Position numbers and translations under genes: made by a program
Assembly: GCF_021462225.1 (NCBI RefSeq)
Contig: NC_061804.1
Location: 4,235,954-4,299,953, forward strand
Direction: 5' to 3'
From: Girardinichthys multiradiatus
Lineage: Eukaryota > Chordata > Actinopteri > Cyprinodontiformes > Goodeidae
Length of the DNA: 64,000 nt
The notes under the pieces: model-generated
The model's database searches: none
The model's input: only the letters and a program-made list of their open reading frames with translations
Told to the model about the DNA's origin: nothing
Shown here: positions 10,819 through 22,372 of the stretch, piece by piece
Layout: every line of letters begins with the position of its first letter
Numbering within the stretch: position 1 is the stretch's first letter

Positions 10819-11051
10819 AAATATATAGCTTGCTAAATAATTATTTATTTCTTATTTATTATTTATTTCTAAAATAAACATAATTAAACATTTAGTATGA
10901 ACAATATGATGAAAATATGACTTTGAAAAATGAACCCCCATTTTTTCCTCTTATTTCCTCTTATCTAAATAACCCAAAATATTGCAGTAAATGTTCGACT
11001 GTGTAACTTTATAAATGTCATATTTTTTGTCCCTTTATCTGGCACCTACAG

Positions 11052-11059
11052 TATAAATA
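11052..11059 (+). promoter_or_regulatory. TATA-like box, repeated at 12710-12717
   Basis: TATAAATA follows CACCTACAG in both units of the 1.6-kb duplication and is conserved with its surroundings. The ATG about 95 bp downstream closes after seven codons in both copies, so no gene is evident from it. It may be a fossil promoter or chance AT-rich sequence. Confidence 0.25.
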
Positions 11060-11809
11060 AGGAAGCACCTTTAACGTGAAACTGCAGAATCTGCACATAT
11101 TGCTCTTTTGAAGCTCTTTTGATTTCCCATGCTTTAAACTTAATCAGTAACAATGCTGCGGCATTTTCTGGCCTAAACCTGAGTTCATGGCAATCAATAT
11201 TTATTTTGGCAAACATGTCAGGATTCTTTTATGGGTAATGTCATACTCTATTATTTGTATTCTGGTATGAGTGACATATGGGAATTTTAGATTCTATTAC
11301 ATTAAGATGACAATGGGATTTTACTATGTAATGGTGGTGATGCATTATTCTTCGATCAATGTTTTGTAGCCATACTAATTCAGTTAATGTGTCTTTTAAT
11401 AATGTTTTCAAGCAATAAAAATATAATTTTGTGTTAATCAGTAATGTAAAAGTTATTTTGTGTAGTGACATATGGGCCCTCCAGGTGTTTCATGATTAAC
11501 AAGACACAATGACTAACTAGACATGAGGAATGTGTATCTCTTAATTTTTGTTGTGAAAAGATTTTAACACATCGTGTTTGCAAAAATGTAAATTTAACAT
11601 GTGGTTAAATTTAACATTAAAATTGAGTACATTTACACAACTTAATTAAATGTATGTGAATAACATCAGATTTGATCTTAAATAAATGGATTGATGGAGT
11701 ACTGAAGAAATTAACTTTTTGATCAATCTACGTGACAGAGTGACCACAACTGTTGCAGGATAAACCATTACAGAACCATGCATTTAAATGGTTTATCAGC
11801 ATTTCTAAC

Positions 11810-11933
11810 TATAAAAGAAGCATAAGGAACAAATTATCTTATGACACTGTATATTTGTTGGCAGTCTTTCATTAGAAAAAAACACATTTAGCTGAATATT
11901 ACAATGGGATGGACGATGGTCTCACTGGTAAGC
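11810..11933 (+). promoter_or_regulatory. Candidate promoter plus signal-peptide mini-exon with splice donor
   Basis: TATAAAAG at 11810-11817 lies 94 bp before an ATG at 11904. The ORF reads MGWTMVSL and then meets a consensus donor, GTAAGC, at 11928. A short first exon coding the start of a signal peptide is common in fish secreted proteins. This piece sits entirely in the 347 bp found in unit 1 but not in unit 2 of the tandem duplication. No convincing acceptor exon was found in the window, so the call is speculative; the next gene of a mucin cluster is one possibility. Confidence 0.25.
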
Positions 11934-14544
11934 TTACACTCAATGCATGGCAAGCATTAATATTGAATAACATATCAATTTCAATTGTGTATAAAGTCTA
12001 TTTGTATATTTCCGAGGCACATCGAACACAGCATATCCCTTTAGTTAAGTACAATTAGCAAGCAGGGCAAAGCTAAGCCTGTCCATAAAGAAGTCTTTTT
12101 TTATTGACTCGGTCAACAATGCAGAAAAACTCAAGGCAGATATGAGAGGATGTCAGGCTCACACCTTCATATCAGGGGCTTCCTTATATTAAACAGACCT
12201 TAATTGTTATGAATGGGTATATGAACAAGTCTGAACATTCTCCCATATATTTTCTCTTTTTTTGGGCCACTCTCTTTCAATCTAAGACGTGGTTGTACAT
12301 TAGTATTTCAGTGGATCAGCTGTTTTTGGTCCCTGTCTGGTAGGAAGTCATTGAAACCTCTTTTTTATCCCCTTTGATACTCAGTTTGAACTTTAACAAG
12401 TTTACTTCACCTTGTCTAGGTGCCTAATTGCATTGAGTTGTTGACATGTAAATATATAGCTTGCTTGATAATTATTTAATTCTTATTTATTATTTCTAAA
12501 ATAAACATTTACCATGCTAATTAAATATTTAGTTTAGATCTGCCACATTTCAAAATGTATGAACAATATGATGAAAATATGACTTTGAAAAATGAATTCC
12601 CATTTTATCCTCTTATGACAAGCTAAATAACCCAAAATATTGCAGTAAATTTTCGACTATGTAACTTTACAAATGGCATATTTTTTGTCCCTTTATCTGG
12701 CACCTACAGTATAAATAAGGAAGCACCTTTAACGTGAAACTGCAGAATCTGCACATATTGCTCTTTTAAAGCTCTTTTGATTTCCCATGCTTTAAACTTA
12801 ATCAGTAACAATGCTGTGGCATTTTCCGGCCTAAACCTGAGTTCATGGTAATCAATATTTATTTTGGCAAACATGTCAGGATTCTTTTACGGGTAATGTC
12901 ATACTCTATTATTTGTATTCTAGTATGAGTGGTATTTACTTGACATATGGGAATTTTAGATTCTATCACATAAAGATGGCAATGTGATTTTACTATGTAA
13001 TGGTGGTGATGCATTATTCTTCGATCAATGTTTTATAGCCAAACTAATTCAGTTAATGTGTCTTTTAATTATGGTTTCAAGCAATCAAAATATTATTTTG
13101 TGTTAATCAATAATGTAAAATGTTATTTTGTATAGTGACATATCCAGGTGTTTCATCATTAACAAGACACAATGACTAACTAGACATGAGGAATGTGTAT
13201 CTATTAATTTTTGTTGTAAAAAGATTTTAACACATCGTGTTTGCAAAAATGTAAATTTAACATGTGGTTAAATTTAACATTAAAATTGAGTACATTTACA
13301 TAACTTAATTAAATGTATGTGAAAAACATCAGATTTGATCTTAAATAAATGGATTGATGGAGTACTGAAGAAATTAACTTTTTGATCAATCTACGTGACA
13401 GAGTGACCACAACTGTTGCAGGATAAACCAATACAGAACCCAAAACTCAAGGCAAATATGAGAGGATGTCAGGCTCACACCTTCATATCAGGGGCTTCCT
13501 TATATTAAACAGACCTTGATTGTTATGAATGGGTATATGAACAAGTCTGAACATTCTCCCATATATTTTCTCTTTTTTGGGCCACTCTCTTTCAATCTAA
13601 GAGGTGGTTGTACATCAGTATTTCAGTGGATCAGCTGTTTTTGGTCCCTGTCTGGTAGGAAGTCATTGAAACCTCTTTTTTATCCCCTTTGATACTCAGT
13701 TTGAACTTTAACAAGTTTACTTCACCTTGTCTAGGTGCCTAATTGCATTGAGTTGTTGACATGTAAAAAAATCAATTGAACAGATCTCAGACCTAATAAA
13801 AGTAGCCAGTGAGTTTTATTTAGTTGCTGCCTTTAAAACTACTGTACATCTTTTCCAAGGCATTTTGTTCACCAAGTGAATGAAAAAGCTGTTCACATTC
13901 TTAAAATCATGGCTGAGGGATAAGAGGTTATTGTGACTGGATTGGCCTGCCTGCAGTCCTGACCTGCCCCAGAGAATTTAGAAAGCAAATATTTCATGAC
14001 CATGTCAACCCTGTACTGTTGGACACCTTAAGTCATGTTTTCAAGATGAAAGGAGAAAAACAACACCTGAAACTCCTCTTGGCCTGGTATCTACAATGCC
14101 AGAATATTCTAGATGAGACAAAACATGACATACTTTGGATTCATTCTGTTTGCAGTGGGATGAAAGTCAAAATACATACACAAAACAAAGTTCTTTTTTT
14201 GCTTTTTGCATTTCATCTTTCCTTTTGAATAAACTTTTTAGGGTTAAGATTGTAATTTATTCCTGAGAAATAAAAACAAAAGTTGTGCTGTAGAGTCATC
14301 ATCCTTAAATCTAAAGTCCCAAGGTGTGTCTTTGACGTTTGTGCTTGAAATAATGCCCAAACCATTATTAATTAATAATAATCCCCAAATCTAATTGAAT
14401 TATTTCCAGAAATTACATACTCTAAATAAAGTATGAAATAATCATTACGTTAATAATTGTGCTTCTCAAATGTGAGTGATGAGTGATATTTCCGGTCTTT
14501 GCTGTAACAAAAATTATATTGTAAGATCTCTGCTTTCAGCAGAC

Positions 14545-15340
14545 ATAGAATCACCTTTGGTTGCAGTCACAGCTGAAAGTCTTTAGGGGTATGTCTCTAC
14601 TAGCTTTGCGTACTTTCTTTGCAAAACAGCTAAAGCTCAGTCAGACTGGATGGAGAGCATCCATCAACATCTGTTTTCAGGTCTTGCCACATATAGATTT
14701 AGATTTAGACTGGACCATTTTAACACAGGGCTGCACGGTGGCGCAGTTGGTAGCACTGTTGCCTTGCAGCAAGAAGGTCCTGGGTTCAATTCCTGACCAG
14801 GGGTCTTTCTGCATGGAGTTTGCATGTTCTCCCCGTGCATGCGTGGGTTCTCACCGGGTACTCCGGCTTCCTCCCACAGTCCAAAGACATGCCTGTTAGG
14901 TTAATTGGTCACTATAAATTGCCCTTAGGGGTATGAATGAGTGTGTGTGTGTGTGGTTGTTTGTGTGTTGCCCTGCGATGGACTGGCGACCTGTCCAGGG
15001 TGTACCCTGCCTCTTGCCCATAGACTGCTGGAGATAGGCACCAGCTCCCCCGCGACCCACTATGGAATAAGCGGTAGAAAATGACTGACTGACTGACATT
15101 TTAACACATGAATGTGCTTCTATCTAAACCATGGATGGTGTGTTCAGGGTAATGTTGACTGTAAGTTTTGTTTAATGTGTCCCCTGCAATGCATCGGGCA
15201 AACTGGAAATAGTCCTTCTCAAAGTTACCATGAGCATCATGGCCGCTTCTCTTAATAATGCTTTCCTTGGAGATCCTGTTTGTTCACTAATCTTCTGTAT
15301 TAACCTCTGAAGCCTTGACAGAACAGCTGGATTCATACTG
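14545..15340 (-). mobile_element. Decayed Tc1-like transposon, interrupted by a SINE
   Basis: Read on the minus strand, the pieces at 14548-14717 and 15109-15340 resemble fish Tc1 transposase DNA. They include the stretch around GGATGGAGAGCATCCATC and ATGGTGTGTTCAGGGT, and a 3'-like end around ACAGAACAGCTGGATTCATAC. A minus-strand fragment near 15172-15387 still reads like the Tc1 N-terminal helix-turn-helix region (SPRKALLREA, MVTL). The element is internally deleted and full of stops. It is a different and older Tc1 lineage from the three copies further right. Confidence 0.6.
14728..15097 (+). mobile_element. tRNA-headed SINE-type retroposon with 11-bp target-site duplication
   Basis: The 370-bp element starts GGGCTGCACGGTGGCGCAG and ends in a (TGAC)n tail. 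The 5' part holds an A-box-like word (TGGCGCAGTTGGTAGCAC) and a B-box-like word (GGTTCAATTCC) about 35 bp further on, the arrangement of an RNA polymerase III promoter of tRNA origin. ATTTTAACACA is repeated exactly on both sides (14717-14727 and 15098-15108), showing insertion into the older Tc1 relic. It includes a short GTGTGTGTGT run near 14940. Confidence 0.8.
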
Positions 15341-15350
15341 AAACTAAACA

Positions 15351-15611
15351 ATGATAATGCTGCCTCCAACAGCTCCAGCAGAAACAATCAGCCAGTTGGC
15401 TGAGAAAGAGAGGTTATCACAAAAGGTCTCCCCGTCAAAATCCACAGGAGAAGTGGACCCCCACATTATACCCCCATCCCCCCAAACCCAGTCCCAGTCC
15501 GACACCCCGGGTAAACCCCCCTCACCCCAGACCCCAACCCAGACCGCACAGAACTCTCCCATCAACCCACTGAGCCCGCTTTTTGCTTTACTGGATTTAC
15601 TGATAACATGA
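15351..15611 (+). pseudogene. L2 LINE ORF1-like Pro/Ser-rich fragment
   Basis: An 86-codon open stretch rich in Pro, Ser and Gln (for example PPSPQTQSQS) precedes the endonuclease part of the same LINE. At 15859 a basic piece (LIRDRKNRAKRIRDSNKQ) leads, across the inserted element, into the endonuclease start after 17662. It is best read as the degraded 5' coding part of the L2 element, not as a host gene. The shift to another frame at 15608-15835 shows that it is broken. Confidence 0.5.
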
Positions 15612-15933
15612 AAGGAGCTCTTAAAATTGGGACCCAAATGGCTCTCCATTCAACACCCCCCATGGCCCAGGCCCTGCTACTAAACCAACATCTTCCAAAT
15701 GCCGCAGACCTCCACCACCTCCTAATCTATTTCCTCCTAATCAGGACCTTCAAATCACTTCTCTGTGATACAGTCTGGGCCCCAGTGGTAACTCTATCAG
15801 AAATGAGCATGTCCAGGAAAAACCTGGGCCCCTAATAGGAGATAGTTATAAAATCTCTGTGCTTATACGTGACAGAAAGAACAGAGCCAAAAGGATAAGA
15901 GACAGTAATAAACAATCAACGAAAGCCATAAAC

Positions 15934-17661
15934 TGTTATGATTTGGGGTTTTTTGGTTTCAGGTTTTTTCCTTATATGTTTTGCACTGCTCAAGTTTTGA
16001 ATCATGCTTTTGTTTATTATTTTTCTGGTCATGTTTTGGTCTTGTTCATGTTTTGTCAAGTTTTGTTTGTATATTAGTCTCTGTTTTTGCCGCAGCCACG
16101 TTTTGTTCTGTCTGTAAACTAAGTTTATTCAGTTCACCTGCACCATGTTAATCAGTTTTGTTTTCCACCTGTACCATGCTCCATTTATACACACCTGTTC
16201 AGTTAGTTGTCGCGGAAACATTTCTCATGCTCATGTCTTGTTCTCGAACCAAGTCTTGTCTTTTTGATCATGCCATGCCTGTCTTGCCTGCCCGTTTGTT
16301 TTGTTCCTGCCTCCTGCTGAGTGTGAGTTTTTGTAATTAAACCTTTTTTCACTTACCATCACGCTGCCTGCTCGTCTGCATTCTGGGGTCCTACATCAAG
16401 TAAACCGTAACAGAATGTCTCCACCAACAACGGACCTCGCGGATGAGCATCAGGCTAGCTCCACGGACCTCTTTACTTTCTTGTCTCGGGAGGCGAAGAA
16501 GTCACTACGCCGTTCTGCAGGACTGTCAGTGCCGCAGTCGGCTTATGATGGATCCAGGTTGGCGATTCCATGTCCGGGGACAGGTCCCCTTCGTCGCCGT
16601 TCTCCCCCTGCTCCCCTGGCTGCGCATTTTGGCCCGGCAGTCAAGCCCTCGCCCTCCTCCCGCCGCAAGAAACGCCGGCGTGGAGCACCTTCCTGTGGTT
16701 CGGCTGGTGAGGAGGTGGTTTCCCAGCCAGCCTACGTGAGGGCTGCAGCAACTAAGCCCGCATCTTCGTCTGCCACAGCACTGTCTCCCAGGCTCGCTGC
16801 ACCTCCACCCATGCCGTCTGCGCTCGCTCCAGCCCGGTGTTCTGAGGCAACACCTGACGAGCTGGAGCAGCGCTTGAGGTGCTATGCACGCCAAATAAAG
16901 ATCCTCAGAACGACTGGTCTCCTGTATTCCTCTCCTGAGCTGATGGAGAGGATAAGGCAGATAGAGATGGATTATGAAACGGCAGTAAGGTTGTTTTACA
17001 GCCATCCTCCTTCACCCACACCAAGCCACATGAGTGCTGCTGCAGAGCAGCCTGACTCCAGGCCAGACACATCACAGCCTGACACATCACAGCCTGACAC
17101 ACCACAGCCTGACATGACGCCTGACCCTAAGTCAGCCTCTGCTCACGCCACTGAGGGTCCGGCCGACGCCTCGGCTCCTGCTCACGTTACTGAGGGTCCT
17201 GCCGACGCCTCGGCTCCTGCTCACATCACTCAGGGTCTCGGCGACGCCTCTGCTTCAGCCTCTGAGGATTCGCCAGAGTTTCTGGAAGGTCCTCTACTCT
17301 GCTTAGTCCTCCTGATCTACCTGCAGTTTCCCGTCGCAGGCCGTCACGGTCTCTACGCTTCTGTCGGCCTCCACGTGTTTGGTGCAGGTTGGGTCGCCCG
17401 CCTGAACCCTGTACCTGCTGGGGACGACCTCCTGGTCGCCCCCCTGAACTCTGTTCTTGTTTCTGGCCCTCCTGCCAAGGACCCCTCCGCCCACCCTGTG
17501 TGGGTTATCTTTTTGATCATGCCATGCCTGTCTTGCCTGCCTGTTTGTTTTGTTCTTGCCTCCTGCTGAGTGTGAGTTTTTGTAATTAAACCTTTTTTCA
17601 CTTACCATCACGCGGCCTGCTCGTCTGCATTCTGGGGTCCTATATCAAGTAAACCGTAACA
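15934..17661 (+). mobile_element. Non-autonomous LTR-flanked element carrying a gag-like ORF, copy 1
   Basis: The element begins TGTTATG and ends GTAACA, is 1,728 bp long, and is flanked by ATAAAC on both sides (15928-15933 and 17662-17667), inside the L2 LINE. The 5' terminal repeat is 15934-16412 (479 bp). The 3' repeat keeps only its last 153 bp (17509-17661), which match 16260-16412 with about four differences. There is one ORF and no protease, reverse transcriptase or integrase. The ORF starts two bases after the 5' repeat, leaving no usual tRNA primer-binding site. It is a non-autonomous LTR-type element, or something that mimics one. Confidence 0.75.
16415..17569 (+). CDS. Gag-like ORF of LTR-flanked element, copy 1 (function unknown)
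   Basis: This 384-residue ORF begins just after the 5' terminal repeat. The first 100 residues are basic and Ser/Pro-rich, with RRKKRRRG resembling a nuclear or nucleic-acid-binding patch. Residues about 145-195 form a conserved amphipathic segment (ELEQRLRCYARQIKILRTTG, then SSPELMERIRQIEMDYE) that could be a coiled coil. Tandem PDTSQ and EGPADASAPAH repeats follow. The last 60 residues run into the 3' terminal repeat and are probably read-through, not protein. No zinc knuckle or enzyme motif is seen. A second copy lies at 48401-49447. Structural or RNA-binding (gag-like) is inference; I do not recognise a named family. Confidence 0.6.
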   Translation: MSPPTTDLADEHQASSTDLFTFLSREAKKSLRRSAGLSVPQSAYDGSRLAIPCPGTGPLRRRSPPAPLAAHFGPAVKPSPSSRRKKRRRGAPSCGSAGEEVVSQPAYVRAAATKPASSSATALSPRLAAPPPMPSALAPARCSEATPDELEQRLRCYARQIKILRTTGLLYSSPELMERIRQIEMDYETAVRLFYSHPPSPTPSHMSAAAEQPDSRPDTSQPDTSQPDTPQPDMTPDPKSASAHATEGPADASAPAHVTEGPADASAPAHITQGLGDASASASEDSPEFLEGPLLCLVLLIYLQFPVAGRHGLYASVGLHVFGAGWVARLNPVPAGDDLLVAPLNSVLVSGPPAKDPSAHPVWVIFLIMPCLSCLPVCFVLASC

Positions 17662-17689
17662 ATAAACTGTCAGGTACAACCAGACACAG

Positions 17690-18563
17690 AGTTAATATCA
17701 ACAACTAAGTCCTATAAACTGGCTTTACTGAACATTAGATCTCTGTCAGGAAAATCATTTTTAATCAATGACTTCATTTCTGACCTCGATCTTGATGTTC
17801 TGTTTTTAACAGAAACATGGTTACATAAATTTAATGAAGCTCATTCTGATAGAGACGACGCCTCCGAACTACAATTTACTTTGTGAGAGCAGACAGCAAA
17901 GAAAAGGTGGAGGGGCCACTTTGTTTAAAGATTTATTAGAGTGTAAAAAAGTATTTCTGGGCAAATTTGACTCTTTTGAATATTTGGCTCTCCAGGTAAA
18001 GAGCCCGGTCCGAACAATGTTTTTGAATATTAACAGGCCTCCTAAGTCCAAAACAAACTTTATCAGTGATTTTGATGAGCTTTTATCTGTGATGTGTTGA
18101 TTATGACTGTTTAATTATTGTGGGAGACTTCAACATTCACATGGACAAACCTGAAGACAGAAATGCAATAGATCTATGTGACACTCTTAGAAATGTTGGT
18201 TTGACTCAACATGTTAAACAGCAAACGCACAAACAGGGACATATTTTGGACTTGATCATCACTAAGGGTCTAAACATTTCCAAGGTGTCTGTAACTGATG
18301 TTGCTCTATCTGACCACTTTTCTGTTATTTTTGAAAGCATCATCTGCAATGACTCAGTTTGCCAAGGAGACATGATAAGAAAACGCATCTTTAAGGACGG
18401 TGCTGCTGAAACCTTTAACCAGATTTACTCTTCTACCTCCACTTTGCCCTGTAACACTGTAGATGAGCTGGTAGATAACTTTCATTCTAAAATCTCGGAC
18501 ATCATTGATTCAATTGCTCCAATTAAAGTGAAAGTCGTTTCTGGGAAGAAAATGTCTCCATAG
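17690..18563 (+). pseudogene. L2 LINE endonuclease domain (AP-endonuclease-like), broken
   Basis: The text of an AP-endonuclease-like nicking domain is readable across shifting frames: LALLNIRSLSGKSF, then LFLTETWL near 17800, IVGDFNIHMD near 18120 and VALSDHFSVIF near 18300. These are the ETWL, GDFN and SDHF signatures of the metal- and phosphate-binding core used to nick target DNA for priming. A frameshift lies around 17834 and a stop near 18100 separates the two main pieces. It is followed directly by the reverse transcriptase of the same element. Confidence 0.75.
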
Positions 18564-20514
18564 AGAAGTGCTCCACCAGTCAGAAGTAAAAAAAAGGAGT
18601 GTCGAAAAGCTGAACGCAGGTGGCGAAAGACTGGACTCCAGGTTCACTATATTATCTATAAAGAGAGACTATACAGATATAACCTACAACTGAAAAAGGC
18701 AAGGGAATCTTTCTTTTCTGAGATCATCAGCAAAAACATAAACAATGCTCGTGCATTATTTGCCACGGTCAACAGGTTAACAAACCCTCCTGTAACTGTA
18801 GCATGTGAACTCCACTCTACCAGGGCCTGCAATGAATTTGCTAAATTCTTTACTGAAAAAACCCAAAAGATCAGAGGGGCAGTCAGAACATCCACATCAA
18901 CTCCAGTACCAATGTTGTCTCCAACTAGAACTGATTTTTACAAAATTTCCCAATTTCACCAAATAAACTACAAAAACAAAAAAAAGAAATCGTGCAGCAA
19001 ATTTTGCTCTTCTTCCTGCTGTCTCGATCTTTTACCCACAGCTTTCCTTAAGAAAGCTTTGCCTGTAATAACATCTGATTTAACACAAATAATAAACACG
19101 TCCTTTTTGTCAGATGTTTTCCCCCAGGCCCTGAAAACGGCAATTATCCAACCTCTATTGAAAAAGAGCAACTTGGACAAACTGCTACTACAGAACTACA
19201 GGCCTATCTCAAACCTCCCCTTCATCAGTAAGATTATTGAAAAATCTGTGTTTCAGCAGTTAAATAACTTCCTAACAACGACCAACCACTTCGATGTCTT
19301 CCAGTCAGGCTTCCTGCTCACCACAGTACAGAGACTGCTCTTGTCAAGGTGTTCAATGACATCCGTATAAATGCAGACTGTGGAAGAACCACAGAGCTGG
19401 TATTATTGGACCTTAGTGCAGCATTCGACACTGTTGATCATTTTATTAGAGCTCCTGGAAAACTGGGTTGGCCTTTCTGGTACAGCACTCAACTGGTTTA
19501 AATCCTACTTGAAGGACAGGGACTTTTTTGTGTCAGTAGGTAACTTTACATCAGAGAGCACAAAAATCACATGTGGCGTTCCCCAAGGGTCCATCTTAGG
19601 GCCCCTCCTATTCAATATCTACATGTTCCCCCTAACAGATTTTAATAAACAACAACGTAAGTTACAACTATGCAGACGACACACAGCTATACGTTATGAT
19701 GTCACCAGGTGACTATGAACCCATTCAAGTGCTGGGTAAATGCTTAGAAGAAATCAATGCATGGATGGGCCAAACTTTTCTCCAGCTGAATCAAAACAAA
19801 ATTGAAGTAATAATCTTTGGACCAAAGGAAGAGTGTTTAAAAGTTAGCACACAGCTTCAGTTAATACAGCTAGAAAGCACCAGTCAGGCTCAAAACCTGG
19901 GTGTAGTGATGGACTCAGACCTGAACCTTCAGAGGCACATAAAGGTAGTAACTAGGTCGGCCTTCTATCACCTAAAGAACATCTCCAGGATTAAAGGATT
20001 AATGTCTCAGCAGGACATTGAAAAACTAATTCATGCGTTCATCTTTAGTAGAATTGATTACTGCAACGGTGTATTCACAAGCCTGCCTAAAAAGTTGATC
20101 AGACAGCTGCAGTTGATCCAGAACGCTGCTGCCCGCGTCCTCACTAGAACTAAGAAAGTGGTGCACATCACCCCGGTTCTAAAGTCCTTACACTGGCTCC
20201 CTGTAGCTCAAAGAATAGGGTTTAAAATACTTCTGTTAGTCTATAAATCACTGAATGGATTAGCACCAAAATACATTACAGACTTGTTGTCAGTGTATCA
20301 ACCAGCCAGACCTCTCACGTCATCTCGCTCAAATCTACTCTGCGTACCCAGAACCAGAACCAAACATAGAGAAGCAGCTTTTAGTTCTTATGCTCCACTA
20401 ATCTGGAATAAACTGCCAGAAAACTGTAAAAGCGCCAAAACCCTAAGTTGCTTTAAATCAAGATTAAAAACTTATTTGTTTCGAGTGGCCTTTGACTGTA
20501 CCATCTATGATTAG
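18564..20514 (+). pseudogene. L2 LINE reverse transcriptase, broken
   Basis: The sequence shows the ordered motifs of an L2-type reverse transcriptase: NYRPISNLPFISKIIEK near 19200, [11 protein letters not shown] near 19420, [15 protein letters not shown] near 19580, a [12 protein letters not shown] catalytic stretch near 19670, and the L2 C-terminal block ([27 protein letters not shown]) at 20040-20230. The ORF at 19696-20514 still reads 272 residues through the C-terminus. Stops and frameshifts at about 19370 and 19700 disrupt the core, so no active enzyme is made. Confidence 0.85.
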
Positions 20515-21329
20515 TTGCGTTTTCAGTCCAATTTTCCTTTCATTTTCTTGTCCATCATTCTATTCTCTTTATTTTATTTTACTTTTTTAAATTACCTCTG
20601 TTGTTTGATTTTATCATTTGATTTGTTTTTCTGTGTCTGTATCTGTGTTTATTTGCTTTGTGATTGTATTGTAATTGTATGTACAGCGCTTTGAGTGTCT
20701 CGTTGCTGAAAAGCGCTACAGGTCCTTCTAAAAATATTAGCATATTGTGATAAAGTTTATAATTTTTTATAATGTAATGATGAAAATGTAACATTCATAT
20801 TAGAGGGTGACACGGGAGTGGATTTTCTCTCCTGTCCCATCCCGCTCCCACAGAAAAATGTCTTGTCCCATCCCAATCCCAGGCCAGCATAACGAAAAAA
20901 ATCCTGTCCCGTCCCACTCCTGGTAAATTGACTCCCACTCCCATCCCGCTCCCATTCAGAACGACTCCCACTCCTGTGCAACTCCCATTTTTGTTTTCTT
21001 CATTTAGTCTTTTGGCAATTTCTTTCTTTGAAAGACCAATTAGGTCCCTGTTTTTAGTTGTAGTAAAGGCCAGTTAAAGTAAACGGAATAATAATGAAGA
21101 AATAATAAAATATTAAACAAGGAAACAGACCATGCCTATCTTAGTTGAATAAACAAAATGTACATAGTTGTATTTTACTCATTTATTAAGTGACTGTTTC
21201 CTTTGAACAATGACATCACTTTTATGTTTCAAGTTGCTGAAACGAAAGAAAAATGCACCTAGTAAGAGAACTGTACTTGTTGAACAAAAGGCCAAAAAGG
21301 CATTACCTTCACAATTTAGAAACTGTACC

Positions 21330-21450
21330 TCAATGGTTCACAGCCCTGGTCCTCAGGGACCCCTTCCCTGCTAGTTTTAGATGTGTGTCTGCTCCAGAAC
21401 ACCTGATTCAAATTCTAACATGACCTCCTATACAGGCATCAAGAATGGAG
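21330..21450. mobile_element. Fragment of a palindromic fish MITE
   Basis: The words CCTGGTCCTCAGGGACCCCT, GTTTTAGATGTGTGTCTGCT and AGAACACCTGATTCAAATT resemble one arm of a common palindromic teleost MITE. The mirror arm is not seen, so this is a half element inside the hAT insertion. The assignment rests on recalled resemblance only. Confidence 0.4.
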
Positions 21451-21824
21451 GGTCAAACTGGACAAAATTAATACAATAAAATCATAATTAAATAAATAAA
21501 TGTTGTGAATGTCCCATAAGTGAAGTAAATGTAACATGAAAGAAATGTAACATTAAATGTGCCATTAAATTAAAGGTACCATTTATTTATTTAATACATC
21601 ATTAGAAACAATAAATGTACCATTATATCATGAAATGGACTATAATGCAATTAAATATGCCACTGAATAATTAAGTATAATTTTAAAGACAACATGACGT
21701 AATTAGTGGTACACTTAATATTTAATGATGTATTAAATAAATTGTACATTTAATGGTACATTCAATTTTTTTCTATTTCACAACATATTTATTTAATATC
21801 TTCCCTTGATGAAGCCTTTCTATG

Positions 21825-22372
21825 AGGTCCGCGAGGGGACATGGGGGAATTTTTTCTCTTTTGTGTTCCCACGCAATAGTCTTTGCGTTATTTCGCAATA
21901 CTTTGTGGGATAGTTTCCAAACCAGATAACTGCAAAATTGAAACAAACACTACACCCGTTTTGAGATTTATTGAGTTTTATTTTGAAATCAGCCTTAAAT
22001 AAAATTATCTTCAAATGAGACTAAAAGACAGTTTATATCCACAAGCTGTCAAACAAACTACTGAACTCTGGACCATAAAACTGCACGAAACCACATCTGT
22101 GACACTTTATTTCCTTATTACTGCTGCATTTTGCACACCATTAGTGTTTTTGTTTTTATCGTGATTTGAACGGTTCTTCTTATCCTAAGTATTTAATCAC
22201 ATTGTTTACTGCGTGTTAACCTGCATATGACAAATAAACCATATTAATGACATATCAGTGTTTGTTTTATGAGCAGTTTGTCATCTGTGCTGCTGTTCCA
22301 AAATGCCGAACGCAAAAGTATTGCGTGGAGACGCAAAAGTAATAAATTTCCCCATGTCCCCTCACGGTACCT
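21825..22372. mobile_element. MITE nested inside the hAT element
   Basis: Inverted arms of about 50 bp at 21825-21880 and 22312-22372 share GAGGGGACATGGGG, an AATTT stretch, and CACGCAATA in mirror order. The roughly 550-bp element has no ORF of note. A target-site duplication is not clear, so its ends are approximate. Confidence 0.5.

Larger units (their letters stand above)
10819..13767 (+). repeat. Tandem duplication of about 1.6 kb downstream of mucin
   Basis: Unit 1 spans 10819-12450 and unit 2 spans 12451-13767, joined at the shared word ATATATAGCT (10821 and 12452) and both ending in TTGACATGTA. Offsets are 1,631 to 1,663 bp in the first part and 1,316 bp in the last part, because unit 2 lacks about 347 bp equivalent to unit 1 positions about 11780-12127. 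The units are noncoding and AT-rich, with scattered substitutions and small indels, so the duplication is older than the mucin 5-kb duplication. Confidence 0.85.

Noticed and set aside
14728..14800. Functional tRNA gene at the SINE head
   Set aside because: A- and B-box-like words are present, but no cloverleaf with paired acceptor and anticodon arms can be drawn, and the context is a retroposon.
14561..15099. ORFs overlapping the SINE
   Set aside because: They cross SINE boundaries and include the tRNA-like head; they are not conserved coding sequence.
20757..20981. Ser/Gly-rich minus-strand ORF at the hAT end
   Set aside because: It is translation of the TCCCATCCCGCTCCC-type terminal repeats of the hAT element.
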